In this document: positions 23,870-34,063 of the stretch, in pieces
How the letters are laid out: the number at the start of each line of letters is the position of its first letter
How positions within the stretch are numbered: position 1 is the stretch's first letter
Origin: Halomonas sp. Y3
Lineage (GTDB): Bacteria > Pseudomonadota > Gammaproteobacteria > Pseudomonadales > Halomonadaceae
Direction of reading: 5' to 3'
DNA: 64,000 nt
NCBI RefSeq assembly: GCF_024137965.1
Contig: NZ_CP099975.1
Coordinates: 3,596,001-3,660,000 of the forward strand
Notes under the pieces: generated by a model
Told to the model about the DNA's origin: nothing
Database searches by the model: none
The model's input: only the letters and a program-made list of their open reading frames with translations
Translations under genes and position numbers: made by a program

Positions 23870-24943
23870 TCAGCCGTCGTCGTGGTCGGCGGGGGTCCCC
23901 GCCGAGGAATCGGAAGTCACGGCCTCGCGCGCCAGCGGCGCCGATGCCAGAGGAAGAGAATCGTCGTTATTCAGGCCGGGGCGCGGACCTGCGCCGGCTT
24001 CGGGGCGCTGTAAAGTGTGCTTGGAAAAGTACGCGCGGGCGCGGCGCTGGTCGGCCCCGATCTGCTGCTTCAGGGCGTCGAAGTGCTCGAACTTCACCTC
24101 GCCGCGCAGCTTGGCGCAGGGGAACACCGTCAGGCGCTGACCGTAGAGGTCGCCGTCGAAGTCGAAGAGGTGCACCTCCAGCACCGGCCGGTTGCTGCCC
24201 AGCGTGGGGCGCCAGCCGATATTGGCCACGCCCGTCCGTCGTCCGCCGTCGGGCAGCTCGCAGACCGCCGCATAGACGCCGTGCAGGGCCAGGGAGCGCA
24301 CCGGCTGAGGCAGGTTGGCGGTGGGCACGCCGATGGTGCGGCCGAGCTTCTGGTCGGACACGACCCGACCGCCCAGGCGGTAGGGGCGGCCCAGCAGGCG
24401 AGCCGCCGCCTCGAAGTTGCCGCTGGCCAGCAGGGTGCGAATCCGCGTGCTGGAGACGCGGTCGTCGTCGACGGTGAAGGTACGGGTGTGCTCGACGCTG
24501 AAGCCGCGCCGCTCGCCCACTTCGGCCAGCAGGTGGAAGTCGCCGCGGCGGTCGCAGCCGAAGCGGAAATCGTCGCCCACCACCAGGTGGCGCACGCCGA
24601 GGCCGGCGATCAGAACCTTCTCGATGAAGGCCTCGGCGGTGAGGCCGCGCAGGGCGTCGTTGAAGGGCAGGCAGAGCACCCGTTCCACCCCCGCCTCGCC
24701 CAGCAGGCGCACCTTCTCGCTGAGGCGGGTCAGCCGCGGCGGCGCCTGGTCGCCGGCGAAGAACTCCCGGGGCTGAGGCTCGAACACCACCACGGTGACC
24801 GGCAGCTGGAGCGTGGCGGCCTGCTCGCGGCACTGATCGAGAATCGCCTGGTGGCCGCGGTGGACCCCATCGAAGTTGCCGATGGTGGCCACGCAGCCGC
24901 GATGCTCGTCGCGCAGGTTGTGCAGTCCTCGGATCACTTGCAT
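23870..24943 (-). CDS. ribF: Bifunctional riboflavin kinase/FAD synthetase RibF
   Basis: This 357-residue enzyme phosphorylates riboflavin to FMN and adenylates FMN to FAD. The N-terminal FAD synthetase domain has [12 protein letters not shown] (22-33) and [11 protein letters not shown]; the C-terminal flavokinase domain has [11 protein letters not shown] and a [13 protein letters not shown] segment. After the kinase domain there is a divergent 45-residue Ala/Ser/Asp-rich tail (ending TPADHDDG) absent from E. coli RibF (313 residues), probably disordered. It lies between murJ and ileS, a conserved order. Confidence 0.95.
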   Translation of the reverse strand: MQVIRGLHNLRDEHRGCVATIGNFDGVHRGHQAILDQCREQAATLQLPVTVVVFEPQPREFFAGDQAPPRLTRLSEKVRLLGEAGVERVLCLPFNDALRGLTAEAFIEKVLIAGLGVRHLVVGDDFRFGCDRRGDFHLLAEVGERRGFSVEHTRTFTVDDDRVSSTRIRTLLASGNFEAAARLLGRPYRLGGRVVSDQKLGRTIGVPTANLPQPVRSLALHGVYAAVCELPDGGRRTGVANIGWRPTLGSNRPVLEVHLFDFDGDLYGQRLTVFPCAKLRGEVKFEHFDALKQQIGADQRRARAYFSKHTLQRPEAGAGPRPGLNNDDSLPLASAPLAREAVTSDSSAGTPADHDDG

Positions 24944-25067
24944 GGCTTGCGAGCCCCGCTGCCAGGAAGATAGACGTAAAGTCGGCGATTATACCGGACA
25001 GCGAGCCCCTTGACAGCCGGGGCGGGCTTGTCCTGGCAATCCAGCGCGATTCGTTGCAGGGCACCCT

Positions 25068-25093
25068 GTGGGAGCTCGGGTTCCCCGAGCGAA
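25068..25093 (+). repeat. REP-like palindrome, GTGGGAGCTCGGG variant
   Basis: GTGGGAGCTCGGG-TTC-CCCGAGCGAA has the GTGG tag and a strong CTCGGG/CCCGAG stem. It faces the copy at 25162 in inverted orientation, giving a composite BIME-like arrangement. Confidence 0.7.
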
Positions 25094-25161
25094 TGGAGAC
25101 CGAAGGGCTCCTAGCGGCATGCGCCAACGCTAGCAACACCGCCGGGGCGCCTGCGGCGCCA

Positions 25162-25187
25162 TTCGCCCGGCAGAGCCGGCCTCCCAC
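25162..25187 (-). repeat. REP-like palindrome, GTGGGAGGCC type
   Basis: Read on the minus strand it is identical over 26 bases to the element at 6511-6536, about 18.7 kb away. Confidence 0.8.
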
Positions 25188-25226
25188 AAGGTCCGGTCAG
25201 CCGGCAGGCGCCCGGTCAAAACCGCT

Positions 25227-25250
25227 ATCGCCGATAAATCGGGCTCCTAC
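25227..25250 (-). repeat. REP-like palindrome, CCGAT-AA-ATCGG type
   Basis: This copy is identical to those at 19795 and 20426 and lies ten bases after the murJ stop on the minus strand. Confidence 0.8.
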
Positions 25251-25259
25251 ACATTCAGG

Positions 25260-26861
25260 TCAGCTCTTCATCCGGAAGTGCCGGAGGCGCACGCCGGTGG
25301 CGGCGAGCCAGGCGAAGTAGACCGCCGCGCCGGCCACCACCAGGGCGGCCAGCCAGGCCACTCGCGTCCAGACGCTCCAGCCCAGCCAGGCCTGCCAGTC
25401 GGGCGCGATCAGCCACAGGCCGACCCCCATCACCGCACAGCCGCCCAGCAGCTGCACCGCATAGCGGCCCCAGCCGGGCTGGAACACCAGCACCCGCTCC
25501 TTGTGGAGCAGCCAGCCCAGCAGGCCGGCGTTCAGGAACGCCGAGAGCGCCGTGGCCAGCGCCAGGCCGGCGTGGGCCAGGGGCCAGATCAGGATCAGGT
25601 TGAAGACCATGTTGGCGACCATGGCGATGATGCCGACCTTCACCGGCGTCTTGGTGTTCTGGCGGGCGAAGAAGCCCGGCGCCAGCACCTTGATCAGCAT
25701 GAAGGCCACTAATCCAAACGCATAGGCCCTGAGGCTCATGGCCGCCATGGCGATGTCATGCTCGGTCATGGCGCCGTAGTGGAACAGCGAGATCAACAGC
25801 GGCTCGGCGAGTATCGCCAGCGCCAGGGCCGCCGGCAGCCCCAGCAGCAGCACGGCGCGGATCGCCCAGTCGAGCATCTCGCTGAAGTGCTGGCCGGACT
25901 GCTCCGCGTGGCGTTTCGAGAGCGCCGGCAGGATCACGGTGCCGATGGCGATGCCGAAGACCCCCAGAGGCAGCTCCACCAGGCGGTCGGAGTAGTAGAG
26001 CCAGGAGACGCTGCCCGGCGCCAGCAGGGAGGCGAGGATGGTGTCGAGCAGCAGGTTGATCTGGGAGACCGAGACGCCGAACAGCGCCGGCGCCATCAGC
26101 ACCATGATCTGCTTCACCCCGGGGTGCACGAAGCTCGGCCAGGGCCTGGGCATCAGCCCCAGGCGCACCAGGAAGGGCACCTGGAAGGCGAGCTGGGCCA
26201 CGCCGGCGATCAGCACCCCCCAGGCCAGGGCCATGGCCGGCTCGGTCATCAGCGGGGTGAGCAGCAGGGCGGCGCCGATCAGCGAGAGGTTGAGCAGCAC
26301 CGGTGTGAAGGCCGGGATGGCGAAGCGGTTCCAGGTGTTGAGCACGCTGCCGGCGAAGGCCGTCAGCGAGATCAGCAGCAGGTAGGGGAAGGTGAGCCGC
26401 AGCATGTCGGCGGTGAGCGCCAGCTTGGCGGGGTCGCGGCCGAAGCCGGGGGCGAAGACCCACACCAGCCAGGGGGCGGCCACCATGAACAGGGCAGTGA
26501 GCAGCGCCAGCACCACGGTGAGGCTGCCCGAGACGGCGTCGAGCAGCTCGCGCACCTCGCGCTTGCTGCCCCGGGTGGCGTACTCCGAGAGCACCGGCAC
26601 GAAGGCCTGGTTGAAGGCCCCCTCGGCGAACAGCCGGCGCATGAAGTTGGGGATCTTGAAGGCGACGAAGAAGGCGTCGGCGCCGCTGCCGGCGCCGAAC
26701 AGGGTGGCCACCACCACGTCGCGCACCAGGCCCATCACCCGGGAGAGCATGGTCATCACGCTGACCACCAGGCCCGAGCGCATCAGCCCACCGGCCTTGG
26801 GGGCCACCACCTTGTCCTGCTCGTCCACCGGCGCGGGTGGCGACTGTTCGCGATCCGTCAC
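25260..26861 (-). CDS. murJ: Lipid II flippase MurJ
   Basis: This 533-residue protein of the MOP/MATE superfamily flips lipid II from the cytoplasmic to the periplasmic face for peptidoglycan synthesis. About 14 helices are predicted. The N-terminal region has SVMTMLSRVMGLVRDVVVATLFG and GADAFFVAFKIPNFMRRLFAEGAFNQAFVPV, which contains the essential Arg and GAFNQAFVP motif. A 26-residue hydrophilic leader precedes the first helix; an internal start at Met27 (MRSGLVV) cannot be excluded. It lies downstream of rpsT and upstream of ribF, as in Pseudomonas. Confidence 0.95.
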   Translation of the reverse strand: MTDREQSPPAPVDEQDKVVAPKAGGLMRSGLVVSVMTMLSRVMGLVRDVVVATLFGAGSGADAFFVAFKIPNFMRRLFAEGAFNQAFVPVLSEYATRGSKREVRELLDAVSGSLTVVLALLTALFMVAAPWLVWVFAPGFGRDPAKLALTADMLRLTFPYLLLISLTAFAGSVLNTWNRFAIPAFTPVLLNLSLIGAALLLTPLMTEPAMALAWGVLIAGVAQLAFQVPFLVRLGLMPRPWPSFVHPGVKQIMVLMAPALFGVSVSQINLLLDTILASLLAPGSVSWLYYSDRLVELPLGVFGIAIGTVILPALSKRHAEQSGQHFSEMLDWAIRAVLLLGLPAALALAILAEPLLISLFHYGAMTEHDIAMAAMSLRAYAFGLVAFMLIKVLAPGFFARQNTKTPVKVGIIAMVANMVFNLILIWPLAHAGLALATALSAFLNAGLLGWLLHKERVLVFQPGWGRYAVQLLGGCAVMGVGLWLIAPDWQAWLGWSVWTRVAWLAALVVAGAAVYFAWLAATGVRLRHFRMKS

Positions 26862-26889
26862 GTCTGGGTCCTCACCTGTCTGACAGCCA

Positions 26890-26913
26890 CAAAAAAACCG
26901 GCCGCAGCCGGTC
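26890..26913 (-). terminator. Rho-independent terminator of rpsT
   Basis: On the minus strand GACCGGC-TGCG-GCCGGT is followed by a run of seven T residues. It is the cleanest intrinsic terminator in this part of the window and lies 57 bp after the rpsT stop. Confidence 0.9.
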
Positions 26914-26969
26914 TTTCTGCTGGAGGCCCGCCCGAGCGGGGCGAGTCACTCCGTAGGCGTCCGGTCTGC

Positions 26970-27236
26970 TCAGGCAGCCAGGGCCTTGATGCGCGCGTTC
27001 AGGCGGCTCTTCAGGCGGGCAGCCTTCTTCTTGGAGAGCACGTCCTTGTCGGCGATGCGGTCGATGACGCGCTGGGCCTGCTTGAACTCGGCCATGGCGG
27101 TGGCGTGGTCGCCGCCGCCGATGGCCTTGATGACGCGCTTGATGTAGGTGCGCACCATGGAGCGCTGACCGGCCTTCAGTACACGACGGCCTTCGGCCTG
27201 ACGGGCGCGCTTGCGAGCTTGCTTGCTGTTTGCCAC
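26970..27236 (-). CDS. rpsT: 30S ribosomal protein S20
   Basis: This 88-residue, Lys/Arg-rich, all-helical protein starts MANSKQARKRARQAEGRR and matches S20 (E. coli 87 residues). It contains RSMVRTYIKRVIKAI and KKKAARLKSRLNARIKAL, the rRNA-binding helices. It binds 16S rRNA early in 30S assembly. A GGAGA ribosome-binding site precedes the ATG. The gene is monocistronic, bounded by the 187-bp gap to proB and by a strong terminator. Confidence 0.97.
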   Translation of the reverse strand: MANSKQARKRARQAEGRRVLKAGQRSMVRTYIKRVIKAIGGGDHATAMAEFKQAQRVIDRIADKDVLSKKKAARLKSRLNARIKALAA

Positions 27237-27423
27237 TGCTATTGTCTCCTTGGAGATTTTTCGCCGCCCGTGTGGTGACGGCTTCTATAACGTATTGATC
27301 CGGCAGGAAGGCGTGAGCCTTTCCGCCGGCCTGGGCCATCTGGCCGACCGCTTGACATCAGCGGTCGTTCACGGGCCGTGTCTGAGAGGATGGCGTATCC
27401 TATCATAGCCCTTGCCAAGCTTG

Positions 27424-28563
27424 CTATAGCACCACCAGGTTGTCGCGGTGGATCAGCTCCGGGGCCTCCATAAAGCCGAGGATCGCCTCGATCTGATGGC
27501 TCGGCTTGCCGAGGATGCGCGCGGCATCGTCGGCGCCGTAGTTGACCAGCCCCTTGGCGACGCGCTGCCCGGTCTCGTCCACGCACTGCACCATGTCGCC
27601 GCGGCGGAACTGCCCCGCCACCGCCCTGACCCCCACCGCCAGCAGGCTGGAGCCGCTCTCGCGCAGCACCTTGACCGCCCCGGCATCCAGGGTGAGGGTG
27701 CCGCGCACCTGGAGCTGGCCGGCCAGCCAGCGCTTGCGCGCCGCCATGGGGGCCTGGTCCGGGTGCAGCAGGGTGCCCAGGCGCTCGCCGGCCATCAGCC
27801 GGGTCAGCACCTCGGGCTGGCGGCCGCTGGCGATGGCGGTGTAGGCGCCGGAGCGCGCCGCCAGGTGCGCGGCGCGGATCTTGGTGGCCATGCCGCCGCG
27901 GCCCAGCGCCCCGCCGCCGCCGGCCACCGCCGCCAGCGCCGGGTCGTCGGCGCGCCCCTCGCTGATCAGCCGCGCCTCGGGGTTGCCGCGCGGGTCGGCG
28001 TCGAAGAGCCCCTCCTGGTCGGTGAGGATCACCAGGGCATCGGCCTCCAGCAGGTTGGCCACCAGGGCCCCCAGGGTGTCGTTGTCGCCGAAGCGGATCT
28101 CGTCGGTGACCACGGTGTCGTTCTCGTTGATCACCGGCACCACCCGCAGGTCGACCAGGGTGCGCAGCGCCGAGCGGGCGTTGAGGTAGCGCTTGCGGTT
28201 GGAGAGGTCGTCATGGGTCAGCAGCACCTGGGCGGTGAGCAGGCCGTGGCGGGCGAAGTGACCCTCGTAGCACTCGGTGAGGCCGTTCTGCCCTACCGCG
28301 GCGGCGGCCTGCAGCTCGTGCACCGCCGAGGGGCGCGCCTGCCAGCCGAGACGCACCATGCCGGCGGCCACGGCGCCGGAGGAGACCAGCACCACCTCCA
28401 CGCCGCGGCGATGCAGGGCGGCGATCTGGTCGACCCAGCCGCCGATGGCGGCCTCGTCGAGGCCGCGGCCGTCGTTGGTCAGCAGCGCGCTGCCGATCTT
28501 CACCACCACCCGGCGGGCGCCCGTCAGCGCCTCGCGGCCCGCCACCTGCTCGTTGCTTTCCAT
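27424..28563 (-). CDS. proB: Glutamate 5-kinase ProB
   Basis: This 379-residue enzyme phosphorylates glutamate in the first step of proline synthesis. The amino acid kinase domain has [42 protein letters not shown] and MATKIRAA; a C-terminal PUA domain (about 280-370) follows. It would be feedback-inhibited by proline, which matters in osmoadaptation. The ATG at 28563 fits the family start, though the frame is open upstream into obgE. The gene starts 13 bp after the obgE stop, and obgE-proB is a conserved pair in Pseudomonas. Confidence 0.95.
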   Translation of the reverse strand: MESNEQVAGREALTGARRVVVKIGSALLTNDGRGLDEAAIGGWVDQIAALHRRGVEVVLVSSGAVAAGMVRLGWQARPSAVHELQAAAAVGQNGLTECYEGHFARHGLLTAQVLLTHDDLSNRKRYLNARSALRTLVDLRVVPVINENDTVVTDEIRFGDNDTLGALVANLLEADALVILTDQEGLFDADPRGNPEARLISEGRADDPALAAVAGGGGALGRGGMATKIRAAHLAARSGAYTAIASGRQPEVLTRLMAGERLGTLLHPDQAPMAARKRWLAGQLQVRGTLTLDAGAVKVLRESGSSLLAVGVRAVAGQFRRGDMVQCVDETGQRVAKGLVNYGADDAARILGKPSHQIEAILGFMEAPELIHRDNLVVL

Positions 28564-28576
28564 CGGCTCTCGACCC

Positions 28577-29767
<1,191 letters not shown>

Positions 29768-29777
29768 TCACTCTCCT

Positions 29778-29793
29778 GACGGTATCTACCGTC
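29778..29793. promoter_or_regulatory. Perfect palindrome immediately upstream of obgE
   Basis: GACGGTA-TC-TACCGTC is a perfect two-fold repeat that ends 13 bp before the obgE ATG and just after the rpmA terminator. It could be an operator or a 5' mRNA hairpin. No known regulator is assigned. Confidence 0.4.
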
Positions 29794-29803
29794 ATGATAC
29801 AAG

Positions 29804-29827
29804 AAGGCCCCGCCATGGCGGGGCCTT
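29804..29827 (-). terminator. Terminator hairpin downstream of rpmA
   Basis: AAGGCCCCGCC and GGCGGGGCCTT form an 11-bp perfect stem around AT, 23 bp after the rpmA stop on the minus strand, followed by CTTGTATC. It would limit read-through from rplU-rpmA into obgE. Confidence 0.75.
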
Positions 29828-29849
29828 CCTGCGGCAAGGGTCAGGCGTC

Positions 29850-30107
29850 TCAGGCAGAGACGACGCTGACGAACTTGCGGTTCTTCGGACCCTTGGTCTC
29901 GAACTTGATCACACCGTCGTTCAGGGCGAACAGGGTGTGGTCGCGGCCGAGGCCAACGCCGACGCCGGCGTGGAACTTGGTGCCGCGCTGACGCACGATG
30001 ATGTTGCCGGCGGTGACGGCCTGGCCACCGAACAGCTTGACGCCAAGGCGCTTGGATTCTGAATCGCGGCCGTTACGCGTGGAGCCGGCTGCCTTCTTAT
30101 GTGCCAT
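29850..30107 (-). CDS. rpmA: 50S ribosomal protein L27
   Basis: This 85-residue basic protein starts [29 protein letters not shown], the classical L27 N-terminus that reaches the peptidyl transferase centre, and contains [24 protein letters not shown]. Length equals E. coli L27 (85). It is cotranscribed with rplU, 31 bp upstream, and is followed by a terminator. Confidence 0.98.
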   Translation of the reverse strand: MAHKKAAGSTRNGRDSESKRLGVKLFGGQAVTAGNIIVRQRGTKFHAGVGVGLGRDHTLFALNDGVIKFETKGPKNRKFVSVVSA

Positions 30108-30138
30108 GGAAAAATCCTCCGTTCAGGGGATGGACCGC

Positions 30139-30450
30139 TTAGGCGGAGATCCCGGTGATCTTGACTTCGGTGAACCACTGACGGTGGCCCTGACGCTTCA
30201 TGCTGTGCTTGCGACGACGGAACTTGATGATGGTGACCTTGTCGCCACGGCCGTGGGAGACGATCTCGGCAGAGACCTTGGCACCCTCGACCAGCGGAGC
30301 GCCGACCTTGACGTCGTCGTCGCTGCCGACCAGAAGCACTTCGTCGAAGTCGATGGACTCGCCGGTCGGGACTTCGATCTTCTCGAGCTTCAGGGTCTGG
30401 CCTTCCTGAACGCGGTACTGCTTGCCACCGCTCTTGATTACTGCGTACAT
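30139..30450 (-). CDS. rplU: 50S ribosomal protein L21
   Basis: This 103-residue protein starts [20 protein letters not shown] and ends with [20 protein letters not shown] and KITGI, the L21 signature; E. coli L21 also has 103 residues. It binds 23S rRNA in the large subunit. The frame is open further upstream but no family-like sequence lies there. A sigma70 promoter is visible about 105 bp upstream, and rpmA follows. Confidence 0.98.
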   Translation of the reverse strand: MYAVIKSGGKQYRVQEGQTLKLEKIEVPTGESIDFDEVLLVGSDDDVKVGAPLVEGAKVSAEIVSHGRGDKVTIIKFRRRKHSMKRQGHRQWFTEVKITGISA

Positions 30451-30553
30451 GGTTTCTCTCCAGGACTCATCGGGGGTTGGCTCTTGATCGACCTGCTTCG
30501 AGTGGCGCCCCTTTCGGCACCATCTGACAGGGAGCGGGATGAGTGGGCCGCGC

Positions 30554-30582
30554 ATTATAACCGCGGGCAGAGGGCGACACAA
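30554..30582 (-). promoter_or_regulatory. Sigma70 promoter of rplU-rpmA
   Basis: On the minus strand a perfect TATAAT (30559-30554) is preceded by TTGTGT (30582-30577) with a 17-bp spacer. Transcription would start near 30547, giving a leader of about 97 nt before rplU. Confidence 0.75.
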
Positions 30583-30733
30583 CCCGATCGACGATTGCCC
30601 CGACGCCCGCCCGACAGCCGCGAGCGGGCTGCCTTGACGCCCAAGAGGGGGCCCCATAGCATGGCCGGCAACCCGATGGCCAGAGGGGGCCGCCAAGCCC
30701 CGGCCCCACCATTTCCCTGTCGAAATCGCCCAC

Positions 30734-31729
30734 ATGCCTGCCAACGCCACTACCGAAACCGCCGCCCCCTCGCCGATCCACGCCGTGGTCGCCGACGACT
30801 TCGCGGCGGTCAACCGCACCATCATGAGCCAGCTCGGCTCGCGGATCCCGCTGGTGGAGACCATCGGCCAGTACATCATCCAGAGCGGCGGCAAGCGCCT
30901 GCGCCCGCTGCTGGTGCTGCTGGCGGCCCGCTCCCTGGGCTATGAGGGCGAGCGCCATATCACCCTGGCCACCCTGATCGAGTTCATGCACACCTCCACC
31001 CTGCTCCACGACGACGTGGTGGACGAGTCGCACATGCGCCGCGGCAAGGCCACCGCCAACGACGCCTGGGGCAACGCCCCCTCGGTGCTGGTGGGCGACT
31101 TCCTCTACTCGCGCTCCTTCCAGATGATGGTGGAGGTGGGCTCCATGCGGATCATGGAGGTGCTCTCCTCGGCCACCTGCGTGATCGCCGAGGGCGAGGT
31201 GCAGCAGCTCACCAACGTGGGCAACCCGGACATCGACGAGGCGGCCTACTTCGAGACCATCCAGGGCAAGACCGCCATGCTCTTCGAGGCGGCCAGCCAC
31301 AGCGGCGCCATCCTCGCCGAGGCCACCCCGGAGCAGGAGACCGCCCTGCAGTACTACGGCCGCTACCTGGGCCTCGCCTTCCAGCTGATCGACGACCTGC
31401 TCGACTACCAGGGCGACGCCGAGGCCATGGGCAAGAACGTCGGCGACGACCTGGCCGAGGGCAAGCCGACCCTGCCGCTCATCCAGGCCATGGCCCGGGG
31501 CACCCCGGAGCAGGCTGCCCTGATCCGCCGCGCGATCCGCAATGGCGGCCTCGACCAGCTGGACGAGGTGCTCGAGATCGTCAACGCCACCGGCGCCCTG
31601 GCGTACACCCGCACCCGGGCCGAGGAGATGGCCGACCTGGCGCTGGCAGAGCTCGAGAAGCTGCCCGCCTCGCCCTATCGCGACCGCATGGCGGACCTGG
31701 CCCGTCTGGCAGTGGAGCGCCAGTCGTAA
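30734..31729 (+). CDS. ispB: Octaprenyl diphosphate synthase IspB
   Basis: This 331-residue trans-prenyltransferase builds the ubiquinone side chain. It has GGKRLRP (52-58), the first aspartate-rich motif DDVVD (93-97), and the second DDLLDYQGD (about 220). Homologs make the C40 or C45 chain; length cannot be read from sequence by eye. It is divergent from rplU-rpmA, as in E. coli and Pseudomonas. The leader [15 protein letters not shown] is slightly longer than in E. coli. Confidence 0.95.
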   Translation: MPANATTETAAPSPIHAVVADDFAAVNRTIMSQLGSRIPLVETIGQYIIQSGGKRLRPLLVLLAARSLGYEGERHITLATLIEFMHTSTLLHDDVVDESHMRRGKATANDAWGNAPSVLVGDFLYSRSFQMMVEVGSMRIMEVLSSATCVIAEGEVQQLTNVGNPDIDEAAYFETIQGKTAMLFEAASHSGAILAEATPEQETALQYYGRYLGLAFQLIDDLLDYQGDAEAMGKNVGDDLAEGKPTLPLIQAMARGTPEQAALIRRAIRNGGLDQLDEVLEIVNATGALAYTRTRAEEMADLALAELEKLPASPYRDRMADLARLAVERQS

Positions 31730-31750
31730 GCCACGCCCGCCACTCGGGGC

Positions 31751-31778
31751 TTGCAAAGCCCGCGCCGGCGGGTATAAT
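31751..31778 (+). promoter_or_regulatory. Sigma70 promoter of tRNA-Pro
   Basis: TTGCAA (31751-31756) and TATAAT (31773-31778) are separated by 16 bp. The tRNA begins 31 bp after the -10 box. Confidence 0.75.
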
Positions 31779-31809
31779 GCGACCCCGTTGAGGCATCAGC
31801 CCAACGCGT

Positions 31810-31886
31810 CGGAGCGTAGCTCAGCTTGGTAGAGCGCTGCCTTCGGGAGGCAGAGGTCGTAGGTTCGAATCCTGTCGCTCCGACCA
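31810..31886 (+). tRNA. tRNA-Pro, anticodon CGG
   Basis: The 77-nt sequence folds as a cloverleaf with a CGGAGCG/CGCTCCG acceptor stem, a GCTC/GAGC D arm, a CTGCC/GGCAG anticodon stem with loop TTCGGGA (anticodon CGG, reading CCG), and a TTCGAAT T loop. CCA is encoded. Two G-U pairs occur in the T stem. Confidence 0.95.
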
Positions 31887-31893
31887 CGAATTC

Positions 31894-31924
31894 AAGGCCT
31901 TGCGGTTCTCCGCAAGGCCTTTTT
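31894..31924 (+). terminator. Rho-independent terminator of tRNA-Pro
   Basis: AAGGCCTTGCGG and CCGCAAGGCCTT form a 12-bp perfect stem with a TTCT loop, running into a T-run (TTTTT). Confidence 0.93.
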
Positions 31925-31981
31925 CGTATGCCCGGCAGGCCCGAAGGGCGCCGCCTTCCGACGGCTGCGCCCGCCGGCGCC

Positions 31982-32434
31982 TCAGGTCACCGTGATCACG
32001 CTGCAGCCGGCGGTATGGCTGACCCGGTGGGAGACGCTGCCCACCACCATGCCCTTGAGATCGCTCATGCCGCGGCTGCCCATGACGATGGCGTCGGCCT
32101 TGAGCTCCTCGGCGGCCTCGATGATGCGCTCGCCGGCCTTGCCCTGGCGCACCAGCGCCTTGACCTCGAGGCCGGCCAGATCCACCGCGGCCTTGGCCTT
32201 GTCGATCACCTTCTCACCGGCCTTGCGCACCCCCTCGGCCAGCTTCTCGCGCTCGGCCTCGGACATGGGCTCGGTGCTGCCGCCCACCAGGATGCCGATA
32301 TTGTCGGGAGTCGCCTCGGCGACGTTGAGCAGATGGAGAGTGCCGCCGCCGCTGCGCGCCAGCTCGGCCGCCACCGCCAGCGCCTTTTCCGCATGAACGG
32401 AGCCGTCGACGGGAACCAGTAGGGTCTTGTACAT
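31982..32434 (-). CDS. Universal stress protein (UspA family)
   Basis: This 150-residue protein starts MYKTLLVPVDGSVHAEKALAVA and carries the ATP-binding signature GSRGMSDLKGMVVGSVS, equivalent to G-x2-G-x9-G-S/T, near residues 118-134. It belongs to the ATP-binding UspA/UspF-like class, cytoplasmic, with a stress-linked function that is usually undefined. It lies 96 bp after the DASS transporter gene on the same strand, an arrangement seen for osmolyte and anion transporters in halophiles such as teaD with the TeaABC TRAP transporter, although this carrier is not a TRAP system. Confidence 0.88.
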   Translation of the reverse strand: MYKTLLVPVDGSVHAEKALAVAAELARSGGGTLHLLNVAEATPDNIGILVGGSTEPMSEAEREKLAEGVRKAGEKVIDKAKAAVDLAGLEVKALVRQGKAGERIIEAAEELKADAIVMGSRGMSDLKGMVVGSVSHRVSHTAGCSVITVT

Positions 32435-32529
32435 GGCGTGAATGCCCTTGTTCGCTGTTATGGAGGAAGGGGGAAGGCTCCCCTGCCCCTTCAGACTAGA
32501 CCCTGTGCACGTTTCGGCAATGCCCTGGA

Positions 32530-34035
32530 TCAAGCCGCCCAGCCGAAGCCCAGCAGCGGCATGGCCAGCGCGAACACCACCAGGGTGATCACCACCAGCG
32601 CCGCGACGCTGATCAGGGCCCCGGCCCGCACCATCTCGGCCACGCTCAGCTTGCCGCTGGCGAAGACCACGGCGTTGGGCGGCGTGGCCACCGGCAGCAT
32701 GAAGGCGCAGCTGGCGGCCATGGCCACCGGCACCGAGAGCAGCAGCGGGCTCGCCCCCAGGCTGACGGTGAGCGAGGCGGTCAGCGGCAGGATCGCCGCC
32801 GCGGTGGCGGTGTTGCTGGTCACGTGGCTCATCAGCATCACCGCCAGGGCCACCATGGCCACCATGGTCCAGACGGGCCAGCTGCCGAAGACGCCCAGCC
32901 CCTCGGCCACCACGGCGGCGAGCCCGCTCTCCTCGATGGCGGTGCCGAGGCTGAGCCCCCCGCCCACCATGATCAGCACGCCCCAGGGCAGGTGCTTGGC
33001 GCTCTCCCAGTCCATCAGGAACTGGCGCTGGCGCCAGCGAGCCGGCACCACGAAGAGCAGCAGGGCCCCGATGATGGCGATGCCGGCATCGCTGAGCTCC
33101 AGCCCCAGGGCGCCCTCCAGCAGCGGCCGGGTGATCCAGGCCAGGGCGACCAGGGCGAAGATCGCCGCCACCCGCAGCTCGGGGCGGGTCATGCGCCCCA
33201 GATCCCGAGCCTGATCGGCCAGCATCTCGGCCACCCCGGGCACCTCGCTGCGCTCCACCGGGTAGACCAAGCGGGTGAGCAGCCACCAGGCCAGGGCCAG
33301 CAGCAGCAGCGACGGCGGCACGGCCACCGCCATCCACTGGGCGAAGCCGATCTCGATGCCGTAGCTGTCCCCCATGAAGCCGGCCAGCAGGGCGTTGGGG
33401 GGCGTGCCAATCAGGGTGCCCATGCCGCCGATATTGGCGGCCAGGGCGATCCCCAGCAGCAGGGTCAGCGCCATGTGACGGCTGGCGCCGGCGCCGCCCT
33501 GGCGCTCCAGCATGGCCAGCACCGAGAGGCCGATGGGCACCATCAGCGCCGCGGTGGCGGTGTTGCTGACCCACATGCTCAGGGCCGCGGTGGCCAGCAT
33601 GAAGCCCGCCACCAGGCGGTCCGGGCGGCTGCCGGAGACCCGCAGCACCAGCATGGCGATGCGCCGATGCAGCCCCCAGCGCTGGATCGCCTCGGCCAGC
33701 AGGAAGCCGCCGAGGAAGAGAAAGATCAGCGGGTTGGCATAGGGCACCGCCACCGAATGGATGGTGCCCACGCCGAGCAGCGGCAGCAGCGCCACCGGCA
33801 GCAGGGCGGTGACGGCGATGGGCACCGGCTCCAGCACCCACCAGGCCGCCATCCAGGCGGTCAGCGCCACCACCTGCCAGGCCGCCAGGGGCATGCCGGC
33901 GGGAGGCTCCAGCAGCAGCAGCAGGGCCGCCGCCAGGGGGCCGAGGAAGAGGCCCAGGGTGACCTTGAGGCGCTGGCGGCGAGCCTGGCGCAGCTCGGCC
34001 TCCTCGGGGGCGTCAGTCGATGGCAGCTCGCTCAT
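32530..34035 (-). CDS. SLC13/DASS family sodium:anion symporter
   Basis: This 501-residue membrane protein has about 12 predicted helices. The two halves each carry an SNT motif: SNTATAALMVPI and SNTATAAAILPL, with TPPNALL and TPPNAVV after them, the DASS/VcINDY Na+ and carboxylate-binding hairpins. A family member would cotransport Na+ with di- or tricarboxylates or sulfate; the substrate is uncertain. The ATG follows AAGGAGTG. It lies between a phospholipase D-like lipoprotein gene (28 bp upstream) and the UspA gene. The predicted cytoplasmic leader is about 25 residues. Confidence 0.9.
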   Translation of the reverse strand: MSELPSTDAPEEAELRQARRQRLKVTLGLFLGPLAAALLLLLEPPAGMPLAAWQVVALTAWMAAWWVLEPVPIAVTALLPVALLPLLGVGTIHSVAVPYANPLIFLFLGGFLLAEAIQRWGLHRRIAMLVLRVSGSRPDRLVAGFMLATAALSMWVSNTATAALMVPIGLSVLAMLERQGGAGASRHMALTLLLGIALAANIGGMGTLIGTPPNALLAGFMGDSYGIEIGFAQWMAVAVPPSLLLLALAWWLLTRLVYPVERSEVPGVAEMLADQARDLGRMTRPELRVAAIFALVALAWITRPLLEGALGLELSDAGIAIIGALLLFVVPARWRQRQFLMDWESAKHLPWGVLIMVGGGLSLGTAIEESGLAAVVAEGLGVFGSWPVWTMVAMVALAVMLMSHVTSNTATAAAILPLTASLTVSLGASPLLLSVPVAMAASCAFMLPVATPPNAVVFASGKLSVAEMVRAGALISVAALVVITLVVFALAMPLLGFGWAA

Positions 34036-34063
34036 GGCGGCACTCCTTCGCTAGTCGTTCGCG

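Larger units (their letters stand above)
24944..25259. other. Intergenic region murJ-ribF, filled with REP-like repeats
   Basis: This 316-bp stretch carries three REP-like palindromes: 25068-25093 on plus, 25162-25187 on minus and 25227-25250 on minus. A GGCGCC-TGC-GGCGCC hairpin lies at 25146-25160. No coding sequence is supported. A ribF promoter could not be identified by eye. Confidence 0.65.

Noticed and set aside
20647..24477. A 1276-codon open frame on the plus strand opposite ileS and ribF
   Set aside because: It is antisense to two conserved genes, rich in Leu, Gly, His and Val with no family motif, and is a by-product of GC-biased third positions. The same holds for long antisense frames opposite rapA (36851-40018), uvrA (55525-58818) and the DHA2 exporter (2706-4385).
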